Assembly: GCA_946481205.1 (NCBI GenBank)
Contig: CAMLNB010000029.1
Span: 1-21,822, forward strand
DNA: 21,822 nucleotides
Direction of reading: 5' to 3'
Source: an uncultured Kangiella sp.
GTDB taxonomy: Bacteria; Pseudomonadota; Gammaproteobacteria; Enterobacterales; DSM-103792
Shown: positions 1 through 5,892 of the stretch, one piece after another
How the letters are laid out: each line of letters opens with the position of its first letter
Position numbering within the stretch: position 1 is the stretch's first letter
Translations under genes and position numbers: made by a program
Notes under the pieces: generated by a model
Told to the model about the DNA's origin: nothing
The model's input: the letters and a program-made list of their open reading frames with translations, nothing else
The model's database searches: none

Positions 1-192
1 TCATCATTCAGGACTCCGGAGCGCAACGGACGGCGGCCAAGGCAACCGCTGGCGCGAGGCGCGCTAGTTTTCCACAGCCGGGCCCTTACAGCCAGTCAGG
101 CTGTTGAAAACGCCTCTGACGGCATCAGCGGGCATCCGCAAGCAGTTGATTTCATGCCACAATGCGCCATCCATCTGAACAGGAGACAGGTT

Positions 193-747
193 GTGCTGGA
201 CGCCGCTGAATACTTACATCTTGCCATCCACGCTAGCTCAAAAGGCGACCACCATGCCGCACTGAGCTATTTGAAGGAGGCGCTGCAGCGCGAACCCGAC
301 AACCCGAAAGCGGTGTATCTGTTGGCGGCGGAGCATGCCGAGCTGGGCCTCTACGACAGGGCGATTGCCGGCATGGAAGCTGCGCTTCGGCTCGATGGCG
401 GCCTGGAGATGGCTCGTTTTCAGCTGGGTCTGCTTTACCTGCAGGCAAATCAATTGGACAACGCAAAGGGTCAGTTCTCGGCCTTGGCCAAGAGCTCGGA
501 TGTTGGCCTGAGTGCGTTTGCCGGTGCCATGGAGGCCTTGGCAGAAGACAAGACTGCACTGGCCCAGGAAAAGCTGGCCTTTGGCTTGGCCCATACCGAT
601 AACAACCCGGCATTGAAGGCTGATATGCAGCGCATGCTCGACCGGCTGCTCGGTGGCGGCGCGGCCACAGCCCAAGAGGCCCCTAGTTCGGAAGCCGCCA
701 CCGTGTTTCTGGGCGCTTACCAGCGCAGCCCCGTGAACGACGCATGA
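193..747 (+). CDS. TPR-repeat protein
   Basis: The product is about 184 residues and consists of roughly three tetratricopeptide repeats followed by a low-complexity Ala-rich tail. The repeats can be read as successive helix pairs, roughly at YLHLAIHASSKGDHHAALSY, AVYLLAAEHAELGLYDRAIA and ARFQLGLLYLQANQLDNAKG. There is no signal peptide or membrane segment, so it is probably a cytoplasmic protein-protein adaptor. I chose the GTG at 193 because AGGAG (181-185) lies 7 nt upstream. An in-frame ATG at 154 would add 13 residues but has no ribosome binding site. The stop codon overlaps the next gene's start (ATGA, 744-747), so the two genes are translationally coupled. TPR scaffolds have many roles and I cannot assign a pathway. 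The fold call is firm; the function is unknown. Confidence 0.8.
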   Translation: MLDAAEYLHLAIHASSKGDHHAALSYLKEALQREPDNPKAVYLLAAEHAELGLYDRAIAGMEAALRLDGGLEMARFQLGLLYLQANQLDNAKGQFSALAKSSDVGLSAFAGAMEALAEDKTALAQEKLAFGLAHTDNNPALKADMQRMLDRLLGGGAATAQEAPSSEAATVFLGAYQRSPVNDA

Positions 748-1127
748 CCCGCATCGATCCCAACCGCATCGCCGATGTGTTTCGGCTGCTGTCGCTGGAT
801 AAACCGGCGACGGCAGCGAAGGCCCGTCGGGCCGAGAGCCAGCCGGAGCGAAAGACCAACGCTGTGGAAGCGGTCCCGGCTCGGGATCCCGAAACGTTGC
901 GGGAGCGGCTTCGCGCCCGGCTCAGTCGCCTGAAGCGGGAAGCCCCAGATTTTGAGACGCTGGCACCGGAAGTCACGGTCCGGGAAATTCTTATATGGGA
1001 GTTTGGTGAGGAAATCCTGAATCACCCTGACTTCCAACAAGTTGCCAGCTCAGTTGCTGAGACCATGCAGGCTAGCAACAAGGTTCAGCATCAACTTGCC
1101 CGGTTAATCTCACAGATTACCGAGTAA
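744..1127 (+). CDS. small conserved-looking protein of unknown function, coupled to the TPR gene
   Basis: This is a 127-residue, charged protein that I do not recognise. The N-terminal ~25 residues (IADVFRLLSLDKPA) look helical. An Arg/Ala/Glu-rich linker follows, and the C-terminal part from about residue 75 (EVTVREILIWEFGEEILNHP onward) looks like a compact helical domain. There is no signal peptide, membrane segment or cysteine. The start codon overlaps the stop of the TPR gene by 4 bp and has no good Shine-Dalgarno of its own, so translation is likely coupled. The two products may be needed in fixed ratio or may form a complex, which is an inference. The hairpin at 1132-1161 begins 4 nt after the stop and ends the unit. 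Confidence 0.75.
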   Translation: MTRIDPNRIADVFRLLSLDKPATAAKARRAESQPERKTNAVEAVPARDPETLRERLRARLSRLKREAPDFETLAPEVTVREILIWEFGEEILNHPDFQQVASSVAETMQASNKVQHQLARLISQITE

Positions 1128-1131
1128 AGGC

Positions 1132-1161
1132 GCTTGGTGACGAATACTGACGTCACCAAGC
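1132..1161. terminator. hairpin between convergent genes
   Basis: A perfect 11-bp inverted repeat (GCTTGGTGACG / CGTCACCAAGC) with an 8-nt loop lies just after the stop of the small gene and downstream of the convergent beta-helix gene. Neither side has a long T tract, so intrinsic termination is plausible rather than certain. Its position suits bidirectional use. Confidence 0.6.
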
Positions 1162-1247
1162 ACATCATTCAGTCCAAGCAAACGCTCACAGACTGCCCGA
1201 CACCGTAGCGTGCAAATTCGCGCCACCACAGCGCCTGCTTGCAGGTC

Positions 1248-2201
1248 CTAGCGATACCGGCAAATCACACCTGACGGATTGGCCCAGTTTCCGCTTTGGC
1301 TGACCCCATTCACCGCACCAATCACATTAATGCCATTGCAAGTGCCAACGCCCATGCGGCGGTTGCTGTAGAAACCATTGCCAGTGAAGGTACCACCAAC
1401 CGAACCGGCCTCATCAAACACCGAGCCACCGAAGTTGGCCCAGGCCACATAGTTGTTGCTGGCTTGGAAATTGTCCGAGCCCGACACCACATCAATGCCC
1501 CATTCACCGGGCCGATGAATGGTGGTATTGGCTACCGAGCAATTGTCACAGTTGACCAAATAGATGGCACTGGCGCCCGAATCAATAACGTGGGTGCCAT
1601 CAATCCTGACTGCGTTCGAGTTGTACGCGGCAATCTCGCCATCACCACCAGGGCCGTTGGCTCGGCCACGCGCTTCACCATACAAAATGGTCACGTTGCT
1701 GGCATCGGTTATCCACACATTGGGATCGGCCAGGCCATTGCCCAGATTGCCGTTATCTTGCATGAACGTATCCCAGATGTTGACGTCGCTACTGCCATTC
1801 ACACCAATGCTGATAAGCGTATTCTGTATCCGCAGCCCCCAGATAATGACGCCGCTGTTGTAGTAACTCAGAATACCGAACTCGCCATTCTGACCTGGCC
1901 CATTCAGCAGAAAATTCTTCAGCATCACCCCGTTGCTCACCGCAATGGCGCGAGTCGCTGCAGAATTGAGTCGCACCTGGTTGCGATCATTTGCCAAGCC
2001 TTCCAGCGTGGTTCCCGGGAGCAAGCTGAGGGTTGTGGCGCCAAGCTCGTAGACCCCCTCACTAAGGCAAATCTTCTTGCCACCATGCTGCTGGGCGACA
2101 GCATGTAACGTTAGTTTCGACATTGGCGAATGCGTGACATCACATGCATTTGCAGCGAGCGACAGCATCGTCAGCGCCAGTAGCAAAATCACTTGCTTCA
2201 T
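1248..2201 (-). CDS. secreted right-handed parallel beta-helix protein
   Basis: A 317-residue exported protein. Residues 1-19 form a Sec signal peptide with an ANA cleavage site before Cys20; the residue at -3 is Ala, so I do not call it a lipoprotein. From about residue 45 to 300 the sequence has the short, Asn/Gly/Val/Ile-rich coils of pectate-lyase-like or NosD-like beta-helices (for example VMLKNFLLNGPGQNGEFGIL, SNVTILYG, AVRIDGTHVIDS, NCSVANTTIHRPGEWGIDVV). Such folds occur in polysaccharide lyases, epimerases and surface proteins. I see no confident catalytic triad, so the substrate is unknown. AAGGAG at 2208-2213 is spaced 6 nt from the ATG, which supports the start. The gene appears monocistronic, separated from the hydrolase-like gene upstream by 212 bp and a hairpin. 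Confidence 0.85.
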   Translation of the reverse strand: MKQVILLLALTMLSLAANACDVTHSPMSKLTLHAVAQQHGGKKICLSEGVYELGATTLSLLPGTTLEGLANDRNQVRLNSAATRAIAVSNGVMLKNFLLNGPGQNGEFGILSYYNSGVIIWGLRIQNTLISIGVNGSSDVNIWDTFMQDNGNLGNGLADPNVWITDASNVTILYGEARGRANGPGGDGEIAAYNSNAVRIDGTHVIDSGASAIYLVNCDNCSVANTTIHRPGEWGIDVVSGSDNFQASNNYVAWANFGGSVFDEAGSVGGTFTGNGFYSNRRMGVGTCNGINVIGAVNGVSQSGNWANPSGVICRYR

Positions 2202-2360
2202 GGTTTTCTCCTTTCTTATCGGGATATTTCAGCATCTGAACACACAGCCACATGGCATCGGGCATTTGCGATCCTCCAGGCGCGATACCCGGGGATGCAG
2301 CAAATCCTGACTATGGCCAAGGCTGAGAGGAATCACGAAGTTTCATTCGTGCACTGAGAA

Positions 2361-2400
2361 GCCGCGCCCCAAGCAAATCGGTTGCTTGCTGGGGCACGGC
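2361..2400 (-). terminator. hairpin terminator after the hydrolase-like gene
   Basis: A long imperfect inverted repeat (GCCGCGCCCCAAGCAA against TTGCTTGCTGGGGCACGGC, 5-nt loop) begins about 13 nt past the stop of the minus-strand gene ending at 2414. On the minus strand it is followed by TTCT, a weak tail. It separates the two secreted-protein genes. Confidence 0.6.
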
Positions 2401-2413
2401 TTACGCGAAACGT

Positions 2414-3571
2414 TTACAGCGGAATAGAGCCAGGCTGGCAGTTCAGAACAGCCGTCGCGGTTTTGCTGTTACCTGCGCTGTCCGTCACCGTCAGAATCGC
2501 GTCAAATGGAATGCCACAGGTGGTGTTGTAGATGGCAAAGTCGCCCCAACCCTGAGAGGTATTCCAGTTGTAGCTATATGGCGGCGTGCCGCGCTGTGCC
2601 GAGGCGCTGCACTCAAACAAACCGCCACTACCGAAGCAATGCAACGCAACCTGGAGTGGCAACGGTGCGCCGGTCTTGATGTGCTTGCCAATACCGGTGT
2701 AGGCCTCTTTCAGCTCAGGAATCACACGAACACCATTGGTGTCGTTGTGGCCCCACAGGAAAGGCACCAGGCCAATGACACGCGGGTTGGCCAAAAAGTG
2801 GCTGATGATCATATTCGGCTCGTGCCACGCGCCGTAGCTGCTCATCATGCCGCCATGTGAAGCTTGTGGCACCAGAATCGACCGCTGATGCGACTGCAAC
2901 CGGCTTTCAAAGGTTGCAAACTGCGACAGATAGTCGGGGGTGTTGACTGAGTAGTTATCCAAGCCAGCCCAATCAAACAGGCGAATGCCTTGCAGGGCAT
3001 TGCCGTACTTTTTACTCGCCAACACTGCAATCGGGAAACCACTGGTAGACGGGTGGTTCCGAATCATATTCACCGCATTGCGCAATGCCGCATTGGCTTG
3101 CCCACCGCTGTCATTCAAACCACACAACTCCGGTTCATCCACCGGGTAGAAAGCCGCAACGGTACTGGCAGCCGGATTGTTCGGCACCAAATAGCCGTTG
3201 GCAATCAACTCGCCGACAAAAGTATTCCAGTAAGCCGTATTGGGCTGGTTCGAAAACGGGCACGAGCTGCCGCCGCTGGAGTTGGCGCCAGTTGTAAACA
3301 CAAACGCCTCCACCGAAACCATCGCTCGAATGCCGCGCGCTTTTGCCTGTGCAAGCTCCTGCATGATCACCGAGGTTGCCGTCGCACGGTTGGCAAAGCC
3401 TGCCCAGATATGGGTCATGGTCGTGTGATCATGGTTCTCGGGGATGTAGCCGTTATTGGCAAAGTAGCCAACAAAACGCGACTGCGCTTCGGCAGCCGCC
3501 ACCACCACAAACAGCGCAGCGCCTGCGCACAGTGACCACAGCGCGTTCTTTTTCATTCCTGCCTTAGACAT
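2414..3571 (-). CDS. secreted TIM-barrel glycoside-hydrolase-like protein with C-terminal PKD-like domain
   Basis: I set the start at 3571 (385 residues) because GGAG (3577-3580) sits 5 nt upstream and residues 1-29 then form a clean Sec signal peptide (cleavage AEA before Gln30). The open frame continues upstream to a TTG at 3706, but that would bury the signal peptide. Residues ~32-295 resemble a (beta/alpha)8 glycosidase: GYFANNG at strand 1, a strand-4-like FYPVDEPEL with Asp145/Glu146, then WAGLDNYSV, ILVPQASHGG and FLWGHND. The acidic pair is where family members of this fold keep the acid/base, but I cannot name the family. Residues ~302-376 look like a PKD/Ig-like module (GTPPYSYNWN, DAILTVTDSAGNS), often used for carbohydrate or surface binding. 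The hydrolase role is inferred from fold-like motifs only. Confidence 0.8.
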   Translation of the reverse strand: MSKAGMKKNALWSLCAGAALFVVVAAAEAQSRFVGYFANNGYIPENHDHTTMTHIWAGFANRATATSVIMQELAQAKARGIRAMVSVEAFVFTTGANSSGGSSCPFSNQPNTAYWNTFVGELIANGYLVPNNPAASTVAAFYPVDEPELCGLNDSGGQANAALRNAVNMIRNHPSTSGFPIAVLASKKYGNALQGIRLFDWAGLDNYSVNTPDYLSQFATFESRLQSHQRSILVPQASHGGMMSSYGAWHEPNMIISHFLANPRVIGLVPFLWGHNDTNGVRVIPELKEAYTGIGKHIKTGAPLPLQVALHCFGSGGLFECSASAQRGTPPYSYNWNTSQGWGDFAIYNTTCGIPFDAILTVTDSAGNSKTATAVLNCQPGSIPL

Positions 3572-3744
3572 GCTGACTCCATCATGATTGGCTAAACGAA
3601 CCCAATGCCTGTCGAGGAGTGCGAGATTGCTCAGCACCTGGCCGGCCACCTTCACACACAGACAGAATGGGATTGATTTCCCCTGAGACAGCAGCAGGAA
3701 CAACAATGAATTTGTTGTCCGCTCTTCAGCGTTACAGCGGTCGG

Positions 3745-3774
3745 ACTATATTTTTGTCACGTTCGCACCGTCAA
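3745..3774 (-). promoter_or_regulatory. candidate sigma-70 promoter for the hydrolase-like gene
   Basis: On the minus strand TTGACG (3774-3769) and TATAGT (3750-3745) are separated by 18 nt, one off the ideal spacing and each one or two bases off consensus. Transcription would start near 3738, leaving a ~165-nt leader before the ATG at 3571. The leader contains a 7-bp inverted repeat, ACAACAA/TTGTTGT (3700-3718). Confidence 0.4.
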
Positions 3775-3866
3775 CCATTGAACGATGAAGCTATGGCGAC
3801 AACATCAGTATTCATACGTAACTGAGAGACCGCCAACAGCGGTTGTGTGCATCGAACGTATCAATT

Positions 3867-3878
3867 CGTATCGATACG
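3867..3878. promoter_or_regulatory. perfect palindrome, possible operator
   Basis: CGTATCGATACG is a perfect 12-bp palindrome. Related half-sites lie close by (ACGTATC at 3856-3862, ATACGTAT at 3875-3882, and a looser copy near 3991-3997). It sits about 90 bp upstream of the candidate -35 of the hydrolase-like gene, a position where an activator could bind. No regulator gene is in the window, so this is speculative. Confidence 0.2.
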
Positions 3879-4098
3879 TATACCGTTTCGTCGCGGGTTT
3901 TGGTTTGGTAGAAGCGCGTAATTCCGCTTTGACCACTACGAGTTATGAGAAAGTAGTCGGCTCAAATGGTGCCGATTGAACCACTGCTCGTATCGGTTCG
4001 TAGCCTTGTGTAGTGCGCAGCGAGGGGCAAAAAGAAAACACCCGATACCGCGTGTGTTACCGGTGTCGTGTGTGGAGGCGTGGCGTTAGTGTCCATCG

Positions 4099-4122
4099 TT
4101 GGGCTTCGCAGGCTCAGCCCAA
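4099..4122. repeat. REP-like inverted repeat
   Basis: TTGGGCT and AGCCCAA flank a 10-nt centre. The sequence type (TTGGGCTTCGC... AGCCCAA) resembles small dispersed intergenic repeats common in gammaproteobacteria. It borders the older Rhs fragment. Confidence 0.45.
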
Positions 4123-4131
4123 TCTACCGTG

Positions 4132-4190
4132 CTGAGGTGTCGATGTTGCGCTCATCTTCACTGACGCGGGCTTGCAGGCCGTTTCCCCAG
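4132..4190 (-). pseudogene. short, older Rhs gene relic
   Basis: This 59-bp stretch aligns without gaps to 10095-10153 inside the giant gene, with about 7 mismatches. On the minus strand it reads NWGNGLQARVSEDERNIDTS, against YWENGLQARVGEDERNTDTS in the parent. Several of the changes are synonymous, so the source was a translated Rhs sequence, either this gene or a relative. It is too short to function. It lies immediately downstream (minus strand) of a REP hairpin and a GGGTTTTCTTTTTC stretch that also precedes the larger relic. Confidence 0.7.
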
Positions 4191-4206
4191 TTCCAGAAAA
4201 AGAAAA

Positions 4207-4239
4207 CCCGGGTCATGCCGTTGGCACGACCCGGGCTAC
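4207..4239 (-). repeat. GTAG-type REP hairpin
   Basis: On the minus strand GTAG (4239-4236) leads a hairpin: CCGGGTC and TGCC on one side, GGCA and GACCCGG on the other, around an AAC loop. The stem CCCGGGTC (4207-4214) pairs perfectly with GACCCGGG (4228-4235). A GTAG head plus hairpin is the known hallmark of REPs recognised by RAYT transposases, and a RAYT remnant adjoins it. Confidence 0.7.
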
Positions 4240-4243
4240 CGCG

Positions 4244-4289
4244 CTATCAAACTGATAGCAGGGAAATGTCAAATGTAAGGCCTGACCCC
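4244..4289. repeat. RAYT-element terminal direct repeat, distal copy
   Basis: Direct repeat of 4505-4549. The 31 bases from CAGGGAAATG through GCCTGACCCC are identical in both copies. It starts with a small palindrome, CTATCA-AAC-TGATAG. Confidence 0.7.
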
Positions 4290-4291
4290 AA

Positions 4292-4471
4292 TCATTTTGC
4301 TCTTGCAATCATTCTTGAATCATTCTTGCGGGCTACTGCGCTACAGAAATGATGCGGGCTACCGCGCTGATGACGATCATTGTCATCGCCGAAGATGTCT
4401 TCCTGCGCGTTTCCGCGTGCGGTCACATGATAGAGCGCACCCGCGAACTCGATTCGCAACGGTCGAGCCAT
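4292..4471 (-). pseudogene. RAYT (Y1/Transposase_17 family) N-terminal remnant
   Basis: From an ATG at 4471, preceded by AGGAGCAGGGAA, the minus strand reads MARPLRIEFAGALYHVTARG then NAQEDIFGDDNDRH. This is the recognisable N-terminus of REP-associated tyrosine transposases, including the first His-containing strand (YHVTARG). Homology ends after about codon 34, near 4370. The frame then runs through REP cores to a stop at 4292, giving 59 codons. The HUH motif and catalytic Tyr, which lie further along in full-length members, are missing, so it is inactive. The breakpoint falls exactly where an AGCGCGGTAGCCCG REP core begins. Confidence 0.85.
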
Positions 4472-5207
4472 TTCCCTGCTCCTGTCCGATAGTCCTGAAC
4501 CCGACTATCAAACTGAAACAGGGAAATGTCAAATGTAAGGCCTGACCCCGATCTTCGTGGGTGTCTTTGCTCATGTACTCGGTGAGTTCGGTGACGTTGC
4601 CCCAGTCATCCAGGAAGCGTTCTTGTTTTTTCCAGTAACGCAGGCCGTACATATCCTGCTTGTAGCCTTCGCCGTACTCGGAACGCTCGGAGGTATCGGC
4701 ACGCGCATCCGGATCCATGTTGGCATCGCCGCCATACCAGATGTTCGGGTTGTTGGAGAACCGCTCTTCGGTCAACAGCAGCTGCCCCATGTCGGAGTAG
4801 GTGTAACGGTGCAAGCGGTAGTTGAGTTGACCATAGCCGCCCCGGTTGAATAGCCCATCTTCACTATTGAGCCAGCTCAGCGCAAAACTGCGCTGGCCCA
4901 GTTCGTTGTAGGTGAATTTGGCGCCGCGACCTTGCGCGAGCTCAATGGTGTTGCCGCCACTGAGCTGGCCCTGGGCGATAACGATGCGGTTTTCGTTATC
5001 GTAGGTATACCAGTTGTCCTGCACATCATTGCCGGCGCCACCGGATTTGCTGTATTCGGCACGAATGTTGACGCGGTTGTTGGCCAGATCGTACTGGTAA
5101 GTCAGCGCTGATAGCCAAAAACGAGCGAGACCGGGCTCCGGGTCTTTTTTGGCCTTCCGCTTCGCTACCAGACCCTGAAAAAGAAAACCCGGGTCATTGC
5201 TCCGCAA
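4383..5207 (-). pseudogene. displaced Rhs/YD-repeat fragment fused to REP and RAYT sequence
   Basis: The frame stays open for 274 codons but is a patchwork. Codons 1-~34 read through a REP hairpin and GC-rich spacer (SNDPGFLFQG...). The middle ~181 codons (5105-4560) copy an internal piece of the giant Rhs gene, including TYQYDLANNRVNIRAEYS and NVTELTEYMSKDT. The last ~59 run through the RAYT element in a frame other than that of the transposase. The only starts are weak (TTG at 5207 inside the REP) and there is no ribosome binding site. It is best read as an orphan end of an Rhs gene that lost its toxin tip. It lies downstream of the toxin/lipoprotein pair in the same orientation, as orphan Rhs and CDI cassettes do. 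It could still be translated if reached by recombination with the parent. Confidence 0.75.
4560..5105 (-). repeat. 546-bp direct repeat, downstream copy
   Basis: Near-identical to 9184-9729, offset exactly 4624 bp, same orientation. By eye I find only three mismatches, all within ~40 bp of the 5105 end (near 5064, 5097 and 5100). The rest of the copy appears identical. Confidence 0.9.
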
Positions 5208-5220
5208 CGACCCAGGCTAC
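5188..5220 (-). repeat. GTAG-type REP hairpin downstream of the lipoprotein gene
   Basis: On the minus strand GTAG (5220-5217) leads CCTGGGTC, TTGC, a GGA loop, GCAA and GACCCGGG: an 8-bp outer stem with one mismatch plus an inner stem. Another REP core, CGGGCTACCGCGCT, lies at 5231-5244, overlapping the last codon of the lipoprotein gene. The hairpin may also act as terminator or mRNA stabiliser for the giant-gene operon. Confidence 0.65.
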
Positions 5221-5242
5221 GGGAATGATCCGGGCTACCGCG

Positions 5243-5881
5243 CTAGCCAGGCAACTTCTTGACATGCTCTTTTAACATAGCATCCACCGTTGTCACGTAA
5301 CGCTCAAAGTCCTTTAAATGCGCAAAAGGAATGAGGTAGCTCACCCACAGAAAATCATGCAGCACTGTATCAACAGTACAGTTTCCGCCCCGCCCTTCTT
5401 GGTAATGCACAAAATTTGACGCACAAGTGAGACGGTATTTATCGAAGTTTGGATTTAAAGGGATCAGAAAGTAGGCTGTCGCCGCACTCTTGGGCGCCGG
5501 CCATTCAGAAATCACCCTGAATCCATCGACCACTTCTTCTTCCTTATAGACAAACGGCGGTGGATTGGCACTTTCCGGCCGCGTGCGCGGGACATAAGTG
5601 GGGTCGCTGTATGGCTTTAATGATATCTGCAGGTGCTCAAGAAAATCTTCCTTCCGAATCAAGTTCGCCCGAGCATATACACCATTGATATCGAAACGTA
5701 AAAAGACAGTTCGAATTACTCCGTCGCGGTCCTTTGACACCCGTGACTGGATGCCGGAGTCGTTGATTATCACCTTTTTGCCGTAGCGCTCCAGAGTAAC
5801 CGACTCACTGCAGCCCGCAGCAAGAGAGGTCAGCATCAGCACGATGATGCTGACCGATTGTCTCAGTAATTTTGTCTTCAT
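5243..5881 (-). CDS. lipoprotein, candidate immunity protein for the giant Rhs toxin
   Basis: A 212-residue protein with a type II signal peptide: Lys/Arg-rich start, hydrophobic core, then LAAGC with Cys24. Ser25 at +2 favours outer-membrane sorting. The mature part is mixed alpha/beta with charged segments (YGKKVIINDSG, FLRFDINGVYARANL, FRVISEWPAPKS) and two further cysteines near CASNF and NCTV that could form a disulphide. I do not recognise the family. The start is 11 bp after the giant gene's stop, and the AAGGGG ribosome binding site overlaps that stop, so the two genes are coupled. A small gene directly behind a polymorphic toxin is usually its immunity gene, and lipoprotein immunity proteins are known for envelope-targeting toxins. 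Base composition looks more AT-rich than the Rhs region (one 60-base line, 5641-5700, is 42% GC). The immunity role is inferred from position alone. Confidence 0.85.
   Translation of the reverse strand: MKTKLLRQSVSIIVLMLTSLAAGCSESVTLERYGKKVIINDSGIQSRVSKDRDGVIRTVFLRFDINGVYARANLIRKEDFLEHLQISLKPYSDPTYVPRTRPESANPPPFVYKEEEVVDGFRVISEWPAPKSAATAYFLIPLNPNFDKYRLTCASNFVHYQEGRGGNCTVDTVLHDFLWVSYLIPFAHLKDFERYVTTVDAMLKEHVKKLPG
5828..5855 (-). other. perfect inverted repeat inside the lipoprotein signal-peptide codons
   Basis: GGTCAGCATCA (5828-5838) and TGATGCTGACC (5845-5855) pair over 11 bp with a 6-nt loop. The repeat spans roughly codons 9-18, starting about 26 nt into the coding sequence. In mRNA it would form a stable stem near the initiation region. 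Confidence 0.6.
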
Positions 5882-5892
5882 TGTTTATCCCC

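Larger units (their letters stand above)
3572..4131. other. 560-bp non-coding stretch upstream of the hydrolase-like gene
   Basis: No credible gene is seen here; the short open frames on the plus strand lack ribosome binding sites and domain-like sequence. The stretch holds the candidate promoter (3745-3774), the leader, a cluster of CGTAT/ATACG words around 3816-3882, and a REP-like inverted repeat at 4099-4122. Beyond about 3880 I see nothing else that I can interpret. Confidence 0.6.
4243..4549 (-). mobile_element. truncated REP/RAYT element
   Basis: A ~305-bp unit bounded by direct repeats of about 46 bp (4244-4289 and 4505-4549). Both contain CTATCAAACTGA, then GGGAAATGTCAAATG and TAAGGCCTGACCCC, and they differ only by an indel and a base or two. 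Between them lies the ribosome binding site and first ~34 codons of a RAYT transposase, then two copies of a REP core (CGGGCTAC[C/T]GCGCT at 4329-4342 and 4355-4368). Inverted repeats GATAGTC/GACTATC (4488-4509) and GCTATCA/TGATAGC (4243-4259) lie at the ends. It is a deletion derivative that could move only if a full RAYT acted in trans. Confidence 0.65.

Noticed and set aside
1..153. Possible 3' end of an upstream plus-strand gene (stops at 65-67 or 105-107)
   Set aside because: Two frames are open to these stops but the peptides are short and low in complexity, so I cannot choose or support one.
154..192. ATG at 154 as start of the TPR gene
   Set aside because: No Shine-Dalgarno precedes it. 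The GTG at 193 has AGGAG 7 nt upstream, and that AGGAG lies inside the extension.
1296..2108. 270-codon plus-strand open frame
   Set aside because: Antisense to the beta-helix gene, which has a signal peptide and a good ribosome binding site. The plus-strand product resembles nothing.
4068..4352. 94-codon plus-strand open frame
   Set aside because: It runs through a REP hairpin, an Rhs relic and a RAYT end on the wrong strand.
4383..5207. A functional 274-residue Rhs protein
   Set aside because: Its ends are REP and RAYT sequence read by chance, there is no ribosome binding site, and the middle is a fragment without a shell plug or toxin.
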